Shown one piece after another: positions 25,543 to 33,178 of a DNA stretch of 64,000 nt (position 1 is the stretch's first letter; every line of letters begins with the position of its first letter). The notes under the pieces were generated by a model, which had not been told where the DNA came from, did no database searches, and saw only the letters and a program-made list of their open reading frames with translations. This DNA comes from Thermoanaerobaculum sp. Lineage in GTDB: Bacteria > Acidobacteriota > Thermoanaerobaculia > Multivoradales > UBA5704. The translations under genes and the position numbers were made by a program. The stretch is from assembly GCA_021154885.1 (NCBI GenBank), contig JAJKHS010000160.1, positions 48,279 through 112,278 on the forward strand, written 5' to 3'.

Positions 25543-26529
25543 ATGGAAGCCATCGACGCCAATCGCTTGCCTGAGGACAGGGTGCCCGAAGTGTCGCGGG
25601 CTCCCTCCCACCCGCTCTGGTGGTGGCTGGGGACGTTCGGCGGCGCGTTCCTCGGCTGCGTGCTGCTGGTCGCCGTCTGGGCCAAGGCGCTGGACCCGGC
25701 CGGCTTTGCGGAGCAGATCCACGCCGAGGGGCTGGACGGCTTCCTGCCAGCCCAGGCCGTGGCGCTGATCGCCCTGGTCCTGGAGGCGGGGCTCGGCCTC
25801 GCCCTGCTGCTGGGCCTGCGGCGGCCCTGGGTGCTGGTGCCGGCGACCCTGCTCGTCGCCTTCTTCGTCTCCCTCACCGGCCGGGCCTGGTGGCAGGCCG
25901 CCCACGGGCTGCGGGACCAGTCCGCCTCCTGCGGCTGCTTCGGCAACCTGGTCCAGCGCACGCCGGCCGAGGCGTTCTGGCAGGACCTCGCGCTGCTCGT
26001 CCCGCCGCTGCTCCTCGCCTTCGTGGGCCGCGACCGGCGGGGGCCGAGGTTCCCGCCGCTGCGCACCGCGGTGGCCGTCGTCGGCGCCCTGGCGGTGGCG
26101 GCCTTCGCCTGGAAAGCCCCCGAGCTGCCGCTCGACAATCTGGCCACCCGGCTGCGCCCCGGCGTCGCCGTGCAGGGGATCTGCGCCGGCGATGCGGAGT
26201 CCCGGGTCTGCCTCGACTCCATCGTCCCGGAACTCAGGACGGGTCGCCACCTGGTGGTGATGGCGAAGCTCGATGAGCCGCGGTTCACCAAGGCCGTCGA
26301 CGCCATGAACGCCTATGCCGGAGATCGCCGCAATCCCACGCTCTGGGTGCTCTCCCCCGTCACGCCGGAGGAGAAACGGGCCTTCTTCTGGAAGTGGGGA
26401 CCGGCTTTCGACGTCCGCGAGGCGCCGCCGGAAATGCTGCGCCCCCTGTATCGACGCCTGCCCCGGGCCTTCGCGGTGGAGGACGGGAAAGTGACGCGCA
26501 CCTTTGGCGGGCTGCCGCCTCCCTTTTAA
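25543..26529 (+). CDS. MauE-type redox membrane protein with extra domain
   Basis: About 328 residues. Residues about 25-190 have five hydrophobic segments of the MauE/DoxX type with the conserved SCGCFGN motif near residue 130, which in relatives is linked to periplasmic disulfide or methylamine dehydrogenase maturation. The C-terminal 130 residues form a soluble domain (GICAGDAESRVCLDSIVPELR, VMAKLDEPRFTKAVDAMNAY) resembling a thioredoxin-like fold without CxxC. An ATG at 25543 is preferred over TTG at 25537. TAGGAT at 25525 with TTGCGG 18 bp upstream is a weak promoter. It precedes the thioredoxin-like gene by 42 bp and probably exchanges electrons with it. Confidence 0.78.
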   Translation: MEAIDANRLPEDRVPEVSRAPSHPLWWWLGTFGGAFLGCVLLVAVWAKALDPAGFAEQIHAEGLDGFLPAQAVALIALVLEAGLGLALLLGLRRPWVLVPATLLVAFFVSLTGRAWWQAAHGLRDQSASCGCFGNLVQRTPAEAFWQDLALLVPPLLLAFVGRDRRGPRFPPLRTAVAVVGALAVAAFAWKAPELPLDNLATRLRPGVAVQGICAGDAESRVCLDSIVPELRTGRHLVVMAKLDEPRFTKAVDAMNAYAGDRRNPTLWVLSPVTPEEKRAFFWKWGPAFDVREAPPEMLRPLYRRLPRAFAVEDGKVTRTFGGLPPPF

Positions 26530-26571
26530 TGGGATCCATCCGATCGCTCCTTCCAAGAAGAGGTCCTCGAC

Positions 26572-27396
26572 ATGAAGCTCACGAGATCCGCCGCCGTTCT
26601 GGCTGTCCTCGCCCTGCTGGCCGGGCAGTCCGTCTCGCACGCTCAGGACGTTCCTTCGGACAGCGTCCTGCGGGGCTTCCAGCCCTCCGGGGAGTACACC
26701 CTGGTGATCGACGGCAAGCCGGTGCCGGCCGCAGAGATCTACCAGAACGACAAGCTGCCGGCCATCCTGATCCTCACCTCGGCCCTGCCGTTGCCTGTGC
26801 TGCTGACGCCGCGCGCCGGCACCGCCGAGACGGTGAAGCTCATGAAGGTCGCCAAGCAGAAGGACGGCTCCATCGACCTGCTGGCCGATGCCGCGCTGGC
26901 ACCGCTGGGGCAGTTCAAGATGGAGGGCGAGAACGTCGCCTTCTTCTTCCAGAAGAAGAAGGTGAGCCTCAACCCGCGCCCGGCCCTTCTCGGCGTGAAG
27001 ACGAACGCCGACCTCAAGAACTATCTCCCCGACTACGTGCGGAACGCCAGGAACTACACGCCCAACTCTGCCGCCGTCGCCGACCTCAAGAAGCGGAGCA
27101 CGCCGGTGACCGTGCGGGTGTTCTTCGGCTCCTGGTGTCCCCACTGCCGGCAGCACGTGCCGCTGCTCCTCAAGGTCGAGGACGAGGTGAACAACCCCAA
27201 CATCAAGTTCGAGTACTTCGGCCTCCCCCGCGACTTCAACGATCCCGAGGCCAAGAAGGCCGAAATCCGCTCCGTGCCCACCGGCATCGTCTACGTCAAC
27301 GGCAAGGAGGTCGGGCGGATCACGGGCGACGGCTGGGGCTCCCCCGAGGTGCTGCTCGACCGGATCATCGCCGGTCCGTCGGCCAAGGGGAAATAA
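26572..27396 (+). CDS. Exported thioredoxin-fold protein, WCPHC active site
   Basis: A 274-residue protein with a signal peptide (residues 1-24, ending VSHAQ). Residues 25-160 are a novel N-terminal domain. The thioredoxin-like domain from about 175 carries the active site FFGSWCPHCRQHVP and the cis-Pro stretch IRSVPTGIVYVNGKEVGR. It should act in the periplasm as a thiol oxidoreductase. Together with the MauE-type protein upstream it looks like a small electron-transfer pair. Its 3' end overlaps the convergent luxC gene by 32 bp. Confidence 0.85.
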   Translation: MKLTRSAAVLAVLALLAGQSVSHAQDVPSDSVLRGFQPSGEYTLVIDGKPVPAAEIYQNDKLPAILILTSALPLPVLLTPRAGTAETVKLMKVAKQKDGSIDLLADAALAPLGQFKMEGENVAFFFQKKKVSLNPRPALLGVKTNADLKNYLPDYVRNARNYTPNSAAVADLKKRSTPVTVRVFFGSWCPHCRQHVPLLLKVEDEVNNPNIKFEYFGLPRDFNDPEAKKAEIRSVPTGIVYVNGKEVGRITGDGWGSPEVLLDRIIAGPSAKGK

Positions 27397-28663
27397 GGAC
27401 CTCCAGCGGATCGATCCCGCCGTTGTGCCACGTGGCGTCCGGCGACTGCAGCTCGCCGGGTGGCGCGCAACGGGAGATCCCCAACTCGCGCAGCCGGGGC
27501 TCCAGGCCCCAGGCGGCTTCGCCGGCCAGGGCCGCTCCCTGGAGGCGGCCGCGCCAGGATCCCAGCAGGCCGGGGAGGCGGGAGAGGTCGGCCAGAGGGT
27601 GGATCCGCACCGTCCGCAGCCCCGGCGATGGCCGCAGATCGAGCTTCGGGTCCACCACCACCGTCCCCTCCCGGGGAGCCAGCGAGGAGTGCCAGAGGCC
27701 CCGCATCTCGGCCTCCAGGCGCAGGTGCTGCACCGCCACCAGCGCCGGGCGGGGGAGAGGGCCGGGAGGCCAGCGGCGGGCCAGGTCCAGCAGCTCTTCC
27801 GCCAGGGCGTTCCCCAGGGCTTCGGCGTCCCCCGCCGTGTAGACCGCGACGACCGAGAGGCATCCCCGCTGATCGAACAGGGCCACGTCGCGCGCCAGCC
27901 CCTCCGCCGCCTGCCGCGGATCCACGTCCGCCGCCACCGCCGCCAGGCTGATCCTGGGCCCGTAGCCGATCACCTTCCCCGGCGCCCGCCGCTCCAGGTC
28001 GTCCAGCGTCTCGCGCCCGCCGTAGGCCAGCACCGTCCCCACCCCTGCGAGGACCGGCTCCTCCAGCTCTGCGTCCCCCCCTTCCCAGGTGGCGGCGGCC
28101 ACGGCGGCGCCCAGCCGGGGCTCCCGCCGGGCGAGGGCGGAGAGGAAGGCGGGGGCGAACAGCGGCTCGGCGGAGGGGGATTTGAGGAGCACCGGCCGAC
28201 GGAGGGCCAGCGCCGGCAGGAGCGGCTGGACGGCCAGCCCGGGGAGGTTCGAGGCGAGGACGGCCAGCACCGGACCGGCGTCGGCCGGCGCCGGCCGGGC
28301 GCGGGCGAAGAGGGCCGCCGTCGGCTCCCGCCGCACTCCGCCCAGCACCGCCTCCAGGCCGGCCCTGAGTCCCTCGCGGGACAGGCCGCAGAGCCGGGCG
28401 AGGGGTGGATCGAGCGCCCGCCTCTCCAGCGAGCCGGAACGCAGGAAGGTCGCCACCGTGTCCCCCCAGGCGGCGAGGAGGTCCTCCGCGGGGATCTCCC
28501 GCAGTGCCTGCCCTCCCTCCTGGAGCGCCGCCACCAGCCGGCCCAGCGTCTCCGGGCTCCAGCGCGCCGAGCTGTAGCGGACGTTCCCGGGCCGCTCCAG
28601 GGAACGGAACGCCGGAGTCCGGGAGTGCTCCAAGGAAAGCGGCAGGAAGGCGTCGCGAAGCAT
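27365..28663 (-). CDS. luxC: LuxC-family acyl-CoA/acyl-protein reductase
   Basis: About 432 residues. The start is placed at the ATG at 28663 (LRDAFLPLSLEHS); in-frame codons upstream look noncoding. LuxC is an aldehyde dehydrogenase-like enzyme that reduces acyl groups, held on its catalytic cysteine, to fatty aldehydes with NADPH. The cysteine stretch is ALFDQRGCLSVVAVY, and the cofactor region VLAVLASNLPGLAVQPLL plus PVLLKSPSAEPLFAP fits the family. The partner LuxE lies at 29622-30671 on the same strand, separated by hicBA and a convergent glyoxalase. No luciferase genes are present, so the aldehyde serves another use. Confidence 0.85.
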   Translation of the reverse strand: MLRDAFLPLSLEHSRTPAFRSLERPGNVRYSSARWSPETLGRLVAALQEGGQALREIPAEDLLAAWGDTVATFLRSGSLERRALDPPLARLCGLSREGLRAGLEAVLGGVRREPTAALFARARPAPADAGPVLAVLASNLPGLAVQPLLPALALRRPVLLKSPSAEPLFAPAFLSALARREPRLGAAVAAATWEGGDAELEEPVLAGVGTVLAYGGRETLDDLERRAPGKVIGYGPRISLAAVAADVDPRQAAEGLARDVALFDQRGCLSVVAVYTAGDAEALGNALAEELLDLARRWPPGPLPRPALVAVQHLRLEAEMRGLWHSSLAPREGTVVVDPKLDLRPSPGLRTVRIHPLADLSRLPGLLGSWRGRLQGAALAGEAAWGLEPRLRELGISRCAPPGELQSPDATWHNGGIDPLEVLISPWPTDRR

Positions 28664-28687
28664 CCGAAGGCCATTATGATGCGGTAG

Positions 28688-28705
28688 TGTCCTTGGTGTC
28701 CTTGC
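28688..28705. repeat. Tandem pair of TGTCCTTGS nonamers
   Basis: TGTCCTTGG (28688-28696) and TGTCCTTGC (28697-28705) are adjacent in the divergent gap between luxC and the glyoxalase. The nonamer resembles the TGTCCCTGT units at 474-500, with one or two changes, and has the same 9-bp period. A -10-like CATAAT for luxC lies at 28678-28673 on the minus strand. Confidence 0.5.
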
Positions 28706-28721
28706 TTTCGGGAAGGTGATC

Positions 28722-29113
28722 ATGCACGCGACGGTGAGCCGTTTCGAGATCCCCGCCCGCGACCTCGCGCGGGCCGCCCGCTTCTATCGCGAGGTCTTCG
28801 GCTGGCGGATCGAGCCTCTCGCCTGGGAGGGGCACCCTACTACACGGTCCGCGGCGCGAGCGGCGAGACGTCCGCCTCCGGGAAGGAAGGGATCGACGGC
28901 GGCCTCCTGCCGGTCGAAGCCGGGGCGGACCACCCGCTGCTGGTGGTCCACATTTCCGGGGCTTCCCTGGACGATTGTCTGCAGCGGGTCGTCGCGGCCG
29001 GCGGCTGGATCGACCAGCCGGTCCGTCCCGTGGGGACGATGGGCTTCTATGCCCGCTTCCGCGATCCTGAGGGGAACGTCCTGGGTCTCTGGCAGTCGAC
29101 CCTAATCCGCTGA
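28722..29113 (+). pseudogene. Glyoxalase/VOC-family protein with a +/-1 frameshift
   Basis: The first 37 codons read as a VOC-family start (HATVSRFEIPARDLARAARF, YREVFGWRIEPLAWEG). After the GGGG at about 28831-28834 the protein sense jumps to the next frame: YYTVRGASGETSASGKEGID, GGLLPVEAGADHPLLVVHIS, then GFYARFRDPEGNVLGLWQS to a stop at 29113. Adding one G to the run restores a typical ~130-residue VOC protein. It is therefore either a recent pseudogene or an assembly error in a G-run. VOC proteins bind metals and act on glyoxal-type or antibiotic substrates. A weak GGAAGG precedes the ATG. Its end overlaps hicA by 12 bp. Confidence 0.75.
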
Positions 29114-29323
29114 CGACCACTCTTCCCGGCTGACGCCAGCCTGCCTCAAGATGCGCGTCAGAAGATCAGCACTGATCTCCTGGCGGTGAGGATTGGGGAT
29201 CACCAGCCGAATGTCTCGACGCGCCATGAATTCATGCCGTCCTCCTGTGAAGGGACCCTCGAATCCCAGCCGCCGGAGACGTCGAATCAGCTCGCGCCGG
29301 CTGACGGGGCCGATCCTTGTCAT
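29102..29323 (-). CDS. hicA: HicA-family toxin, second copy
   Basis: A 73-residue HicA-type mRNA interferase. The ATG at 29323 overlaps the hicB stop by 4 nt. The conserved histidine lies in FTGGRHEFMARRDIR; VSRRELIRRLRRLGFEG and ISADLLTRILRQAGVSREEW are the standard flanking elements. Its C-terminal codons overlap the end of the convergent frameshifted glyoxalase by 12 bp, which means damage to that gene's end would be selected against by the toxin. The pair is inserted between luxC and luxE. Confidence 0.9.
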   Translation of the reverse strand: MTRIGPVSRRELIRRLRRLGFEGPFTGGRHEFMARRDIRLVIPNPHRQEISADLLTRILRQAGVSREEWSSAD

Positions 29324-29562
29324 GCCGGACGGGGAAACTCGATGGCGAACTCGCCCATGGGAGGAATCGGGTTGCCGCGATAGATGCTGAAGAAGATCCA
29401 ATCCTCCAGGGCCTGGATCAGCATGCGGCGACACTCCTCCAGGGTTTTTCCCGTCGCCCAAACCCCCTGGATTCCGGGGATCTCCCCGTAAAAGGGCTCC
29501 TCGTCATCGATCTTCTCGTACGTGGCTCGCTCAAGGGCCGCAGTCAGGTAATCGATCAGCAT
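29320..29562 (-). CDS. hicB: HicB-family antitoxin, second copy
   Basis: An 80-residue protein with the HicB core: EPFYGEIPGIQGVWATGKT followed by the helix LEECRRMLIQALEDWIFFSI. The ATG at 29562 is chosen because TTGGAGGACACC precedes it closely; the frame is open much further upstream only as a shadow of luxE. The C-terminal IPPMGEFAIEFPRPA is the usual end of the short HicB form without a DNA-binding domain. It neutralises the HicA encoded just after it. Confidence 0.88.
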   Translation of the reverse strand: MLIDYLTAALERATYEKIDDEEPFYGEIPGIQGVWATGKTLEECRRMLIQALEDWIFFSIYRGNPIPPMGEFAIEFPRPA

Positions 29563-29621
29563 GAGGTGTCCTCCAAGTCGGACTCTACCAGTCCGCAGGC
29601 ACTCCATAAAGGCCGCCCACC

Positions 29622-30671
29622 CTACGCCCGCAGCTCCTCCACCACCAGCGAGCACCCCCGCAGCTCCGCCCCGGCGGCCCGGCCGAGGAGACGGAAACCG
29701 TCCCCGTCCGCGACACCCAGATCCTCGGTGAGGAGGTGGACCGCCGAGCCCAGGTTGGCGAGGTCGAAGACGGCGAGGAGGCCGGGCGAGCCCGCCGGGG
29801 CCTCCTCCAGGGTCTCGGGGTCCAGCACCCGGACGCGCACCCAGTGGGGGGCGACGAAGAGGTCGGGATCGCCGCCGAGCAGGGAGCGGGTGTAGCACTG
29901 GCTCGTCAGCTCGGTCATCCCATACTCCCGCACCACGGATTCGGACGGCACGCCGAGCCAGGTCTGGACGCGGGCGAGGAGCTCCTGGCGGCTGAGCTCG
30001 GTTGTCCTCCCCTTGAAGCCGCCGGTCTCGAAGAGGACCGTCCCCGGCGGCAGACGGAAGCGCAGACCCAGGCGCTCCAGCGCGTCCAGCCACTGGGCGA
30101 GGGCGAAGGCGGTCGCCAGGATGAGCACGGGCCGCCCTTCCCGCTGCCGGGCCGCCGCCCACGAGCGGGCCTTCGTCGCCTCGACCCCGCGCGGGCCGAA
30201 GGTCGTGGCGCTCTCCGGGCTCCCCCAGCGGGCGAGGACGTGGTCCGCCATGAAGGAGAGGCTGGAGTCCGGGAGCTGCTCCCGCGACGGAACGAGGGAG
30301 AGGATGGGCAGCTTCCCCCCGGGCGCCGTGAACGGCAGGCAGAACGGCGGGAACGAGGCGTCGATCACTTGGCGATAGAGGTCGGGAAACGGCTGGTGGT
30401 GCTCGCTTTGCCGTTCGCCCGTCGTGCCGCTGCTGCGGAAAACCTCGATGGCGGGAGCGGCGGCGAGGGTCATCGTCTTGTAGGCGGCGGCCGGCACGGG
30501 CGGCACTTGGCGCCAATCCCGCACCGTCTCCTGCGTGGCCCCCCGGCGCTCGCATAGCCGGCGGTACGCCTCGATGCGTTCGAACTGCCACGCGAAGGCG
30601 GCGAGCGCCAAGTCGTCGAAGGAGTCGACTTCGGGGGCGGTGAGGAAGCGGGTGACGCGGTCGAGGATCAC
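29622..30671 (-). CDS. luxE: LuxE-family acyl-protein synthetase
   Basis: A 349-residue adenylate-forming enzyme starting at GTG (30671). It activates fatty acid with ATP and passes the acyl group to LuxC. Visible motifs are VFRSSGTTGERQSEHH (nucleotide-binding loop), FETGGFKGRTTELSR, REYGMTELTSQCY and, near the end, GAELRGCSL, where the cysteine matches the family's acyl-accepting residue. The gene is separated from luxC by hicBA and the frameshifted glyoxalase. It is divergent from the ferredoxin gene with 64 bp between the starts. No Shine-Dalgarno sequence is visible before the GTG. Confidence 0.85.
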   Translation of the reverse strand: MILDRVTRFLTAPEVDSFDDLALAAFAWQFERIEAYRRLCERRGATQETVRDWRQVPPVPAAAYKTMTLAAAPAIEVFRSSGTTGERQSEHHQPFPDLYRQVIDASFPPFCLPFTAPGGKLPILSLVPSREQLPDSSLSFMADHVLARWGSPESATTFGPRGVEATKARSWAAARQREGRPVLILATAFALAQWLDALERLGLRFRLPPGTVLFETGGFKGRTTELSRQELLARVQTWLGVPSESVVREYGMTELTSQCYTRSLLGGDPDLFVAPHWVRVRVLDPETLEEAPAGSPGLLAVFDLANLGSAVHLLTEDLGVADGDGFRLLGRAAGAELRGCSLVVEELRA

Positions 30672-30735
30672 GGGGGGATTTTGTCATGATACAGTACCCA
30701 CCTACTTGAGGGCACCCCGCCCCGGAGCCGACACC

Positions 30736-31137
30736 ATGGCCGAAGCTTTCCTCTACGACAAGAAGATCGAGATCGACAAGCCGCCGCGGGCCAAGCCGCC
30801 GAAGCAGCTCGCCGTCATCGACCAGACCGGCTGCACCGGCTGCGAGGCCTGCATCTCCTTCTGCCCGGTGGACTGCATCGAGATCGTCCCCGGCCCCGTG
30901 TACCGGGACTTCATGAAGCTGGTGGAGGTCGACCTCGAACGCTGCATCGGCTGCCAGCTCTGCGCCCGCTACTGCCCGTGGGAGACGATCGACATGTGGG
31001 GCTACGAGGAGGGATTGGCCCTCGCCCCGGAGAAGACTGTGCGGTCGCTGATCTACGACTACGATCCGGAGACGATGCACGAGGCCGCCGAGGCCCGCGT
31101 GCGGCCTGACGACGCGTCCGCGGCTCCCGCCCCCTAG
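30736..31137 (+). CDS. 2[4Fe-4S] ferredoxin-like protein
   Basis: A 133-residue iron-sulfur protein. Two cluster motifs are complete: CTGCEACISFCPVDC and CIGCQLCARYCPWE, each CxxCxxCxxxCP. The region between (IEIVPGPVYRDFMKLVEVDLER) is longer than in the smallest ferredoxins. N- and C-terminal extensions are Lys/Pro- and Ala-rich. It carries electrons in the cytoplasm for an unidentified reductase. The ATG at 30736 has GGAG 8 nt before it. The start of luxE is 64 bp away on the other strand, and TACAGT at 30690 could be its -10, so a shared divergent promoter region is likely. Confidence 0.9.
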   Translation: MAEAFLYDKKIEIDKPPRAKPPKQLAVIDQTGCTGCEACISFCPVDCIEIVPGPVYRDFMKLVEVDLERCIGCQLCARYCPWETIDMWGYEEGLALAPEKTVRSLIYDYDPETMHEAAEARVRPDDASAAPAP

Positions 31138-31200
31138 ACCGGCGACGGGCCGTCCCTGTCCCCCGCAGGATTTCTCTCCACGGAGGGTTCCACACTCGAG

Positions 31201-31821
31201 GTGGCGACCGATTCCGTAACGGCGGCGGCCGTCGATCCGGGCTGGGAGGCGCTGGCGAAGGTGGCCGCGGGGGATGCGGACGCGTTCGCCATCCTGGTCG
31301 AAAGCCATCAGGAGCGCCTGCTCCGGCTCTGCGAGCGCCTGCTGGGCGACGCGGAGGAGGCCCGCGACGCCGCCCAGGACGTCTTCCTCAAGGCCTACCG
31401 CAAAGCGGCGGACGCCCGGCCCCAGGGACAGGTCTACACCTGGCTGTACCGCATCGCGGTCAACCACTGCCTGAACAAGCTCCGGCGCCGCAAGCTGGTG
31501 CGATTCCTCCGCTGGGAGGATCCGGAGGAGCGGGACCTTCCCGCCTTCAATCCTCCGGACGGGGCCGCCGATCCGGCCGCCACCCTGGAGGCCCGCCGGC
31601 GCTGGCAGGCCACCCGGCAGGCCATCGCCCGGCTGCCGGAGAACCAGCGGACGGTGCTGGTGCTGGTCCGGTTCGAAGGGATGTCCTATAAACAGGTCGC
31701 CGAGGTGCTCGGGATCACCGAGGGCGCGGTCGAAAGCCGCCTGGTGCGGGCCATGCGGCGGCTCGAAGCGACGCAGGAAAAGACGAGCTCGCGGGTTTCA
31801 CCCGCAGAGGGGACACGATGA
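31201..31821 (+). CDS. ECF-type RNA polymerase sigma factor
   Basis: A 206-residue sigma-70 family protein with only regions 2 and 4. Region 2 is FAILVESHQERLLRLCERLL, AEEARDAAQDVFLKAYRKA and the -10-binding TWLYRIAVNHCLNKLRRRK; region 4 is AIARLPENQRTVLVLVRFEG, MSYKQVAEVLGITEGAVESRLVRA. The start is GTG at 31201; GGAGG stands 14 nt before it, rather far. The stop overlaps the next start (ATGA at 31818), so the downstream putative anti-sigma is coupled. It should direct transcription of a stress regulon, probably of the envelope, given its partners. Confidence 0.93.
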   Translation: MATDSVTAAAVDPGWEALAKVAAGDADAFAILVESHQERLLRLCERLLGDAEEARDAAQDVFLKAYRKAADARPQGQVYTWLYRIAVNHCLNKLRRRKLVRFLRWEDPEERDLPAFNPPDGAADPAATLEARRRWQATRQAIARLPENQRTVLVLVRFEGMSYKQVAEVLGITEGAVESRLVRAMRRLEATQEKTSSRVSPAEGTR

Positions 31822-32303
31822 CACGCGGTACCGACAACGATCTGATTCGCCCGCTGCTGGCCCTGCTGCGGGGTGAGCTGCCGGCCGGCGAGGCCCGGGA
31901 GCTGCGGGCCCGGCTGCGACACGAGCCCGAGCTGGCAGCGGAATACCAGCGCCTGGAGCGCACGTGGAGCAACCTCGAGCTGCCACCGGCTGCTCCCGCA
32001 CCGCCGGGGTTCACCGGCCGGATCATGGCCCGGGTGCGCAGCGAGAGGGCCGCCGGCTCTCTCTCCTGGGCCGCGGCTCCCGGCTGGGTGCGAGCTACGG
32101 CAGCGGCGTCCCTGGTGGCGGGCGCCCTGCTGGGGATCGGCGTCGGCCGGAGCTGGCCGGCGGCCGAGCCCGCGCTGACGCCGGAAGGGGCCATCGCCGG
32201 CCTCAAAGTCTCCTCCGGCGAAGACCTCAGCCTGGTCAAGGGCTACTGGAACCTGCTGGAAGAGACCATGACGACGGGTGGGGAGACGGAGACCCGTCAA
32301 TGA
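31818..32303 (+). CDS. Putative anti-sigma factor, single membrane helix
   Basis: A 161-residue protein. The N-terminal 60 residues are helical and charged (DNDLIRPLLALLRGELPAGE, RELRARLRHEPELAAEYQRLE), like the sigma-binding part of anti-sigma proteins but without a zinc H-x3-C-x2-C motif. One hydrophobic helix lies at about 92-110 (VRATAAASLVAGALLGIGVG), followed by a short periplasmic tail. Its place between an ECF sigma and a periplasmic metal-sensor-like protein, with 4-nt overlaps on both sides, is the main reason for the call. Confidence 0.7.
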   Translation: MTRGTDNDLIRPLLALLRGELPAGEARELRARLRHEPELAAEYQRLERTWSNLELPPAAPAPPGFTGRIMARVRSERAAGSLSWAAAPGWVRATAAASLVAGALLGIGVGRSWPAAEPALTPEGAIAGLKVSSGEDLSLVKGYWNLLEETMTTGGETETRQ

Positions 32304-32920
32304 AGCGCTGGTGGCTGGTCATCGCCCTCCTCCTGTCGGTGGGGCTCAACGTGGGAATCCTCGCCGCCATCACGGTGCGGCGCATGAACCCGGCGGCCAG
32401 GCCCGCGAAGGCCCAGGCAGCGAACCCGGCGGCCGATCCCCTCCCCCGGCTCCCCCAGCTCGCCAACCGGCTGGGCCTCGAAGGCGAGGAGCGGCGGAAG
32501 TTCCTGGACATCCAGTGGAACCTCTACCAGGAGACCAGCCATCTGCGCCTGCAGCTCGGGGAGGTCCACCGACACCTGCGCCATGAGCTGATCCAATCCC
32601 CGCCCGACCGGGCGCAGGTGGACCGCCTGCTGGAGGAGTCCAGCCGCATCTACCTGGCCCTGGAGAAGTCGCTGGTCGGCAACATCCTGGCGACGCGGGA
32701 TCTACTCGGTCCGGAGAAGGAGAAGCAGTACCTGCGGCTGATCGGCCAGCTCCGGATCCCCAACCCCGGCGGCTTCGGGCCGAACGCCGGCTTCGGCGGC
32801 GGGCAGCAGCAGCGCCCCGGACAGAGGAATCGCCAGCGCCGTCAGCAGCGGCTCCGGGGCGAGGCGCCGCAGACCGAGGGGACGGAGCAGACACCGGGAC
32901 CGGACGGGCCGCCGTCCTGA
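32300..32920 (+). CDS. Periplasmic heavy-metal-sensor-like protein (CnrX/Spy type)
   Basis: A 206-residue protein with an N-terminal anchor (WWLVIALLLSVGLNVGILAA). Residues about 60-165 form the four-helix LTxxQ-like hook fold of CpxP/Spy/CnrX relatives: LGLEGEERRKFLDIQW, TSHLRLQLGEVHRHLRHELI, DRAQVDRLLEESSRIYLALE, ATRDLLGPEKEKQYLRLIG. The C-terminal 40 residues are Gln/Arg/Pro-rich and disordered. In the cnr system the analogous protein senses metal and relays it to the anti-sigma factor. It is the last gene of the operon. Confidence 0.8.
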   Translation: MKRWWLVIALLLSVGLNVGILAAITVRRMNPAARPAKAQAANPAADPLPRLPQLANRLGLEGEERRKFLDIQWNLYQETSHLRLQLGEVHRHLRHELIQSPPDRAQVDRLLEESSRIYLALEKSLVGNILATRDLLGPEKEKQYLRLIGQLRIPNPGGFGPNAGFGGGQQQRPGQRNRQRRQQRLRGEAPQTEGTEQTPGPDGPPS

Positions 32921-32940
32921 GGGAGGCCGCGGCAGATGAC

Positions 32941-33170
32941 GGGAAGAGGGCCATTCCCAACGGGGAGAGCCCCGTCCCCACTCGGGGGAGGGCCGTCCCC
33001 TCCGGGGAGAAGCCTTCCCCACCAGGGAGAGGGTCATCCCTACTGGGGAGAAGCTCGCCCCCATTGGGGAGAAGGCCAGGGACGAACGGGGAGAGGCCTC
33101 TCCCTGCCCGGGAGAGCTCCCGCAGGAGCGGGGAGAGGCCCGTACCCGCTTGGGAGAGGGGACAGGGGGT
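32941..33170. repeat. Tandem array of about eleven 20-22-bp GGGGAGA units
   Basis: Units start at 32941, 32962, 32984, 33004, 33025, 33045, 33066, 33088, 33110, 33130 and 33152, each 20-22 bp. The consensus is GGGGAGARGCC followed by a variable pair and TCCCC plus 3-4 bases. Most units are small inverted repeats (for example GGGAGAGGCCTCTCCC). The array fills the gap between the convergent sensor and debranching genes. It is not a CRISPR: there are no conserved repeats with unique spacers of 30 bp or more. A role in termination or protein binding is possible. Confidence 0.85.
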
Positions 33171-33178
33171 GCGGCCCC

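Noticed and set aside
32941..33170. CRISPR array
   Set aside because: Units are 20-22 bp and contiguous with no unique spacers, and no cas genes are present.
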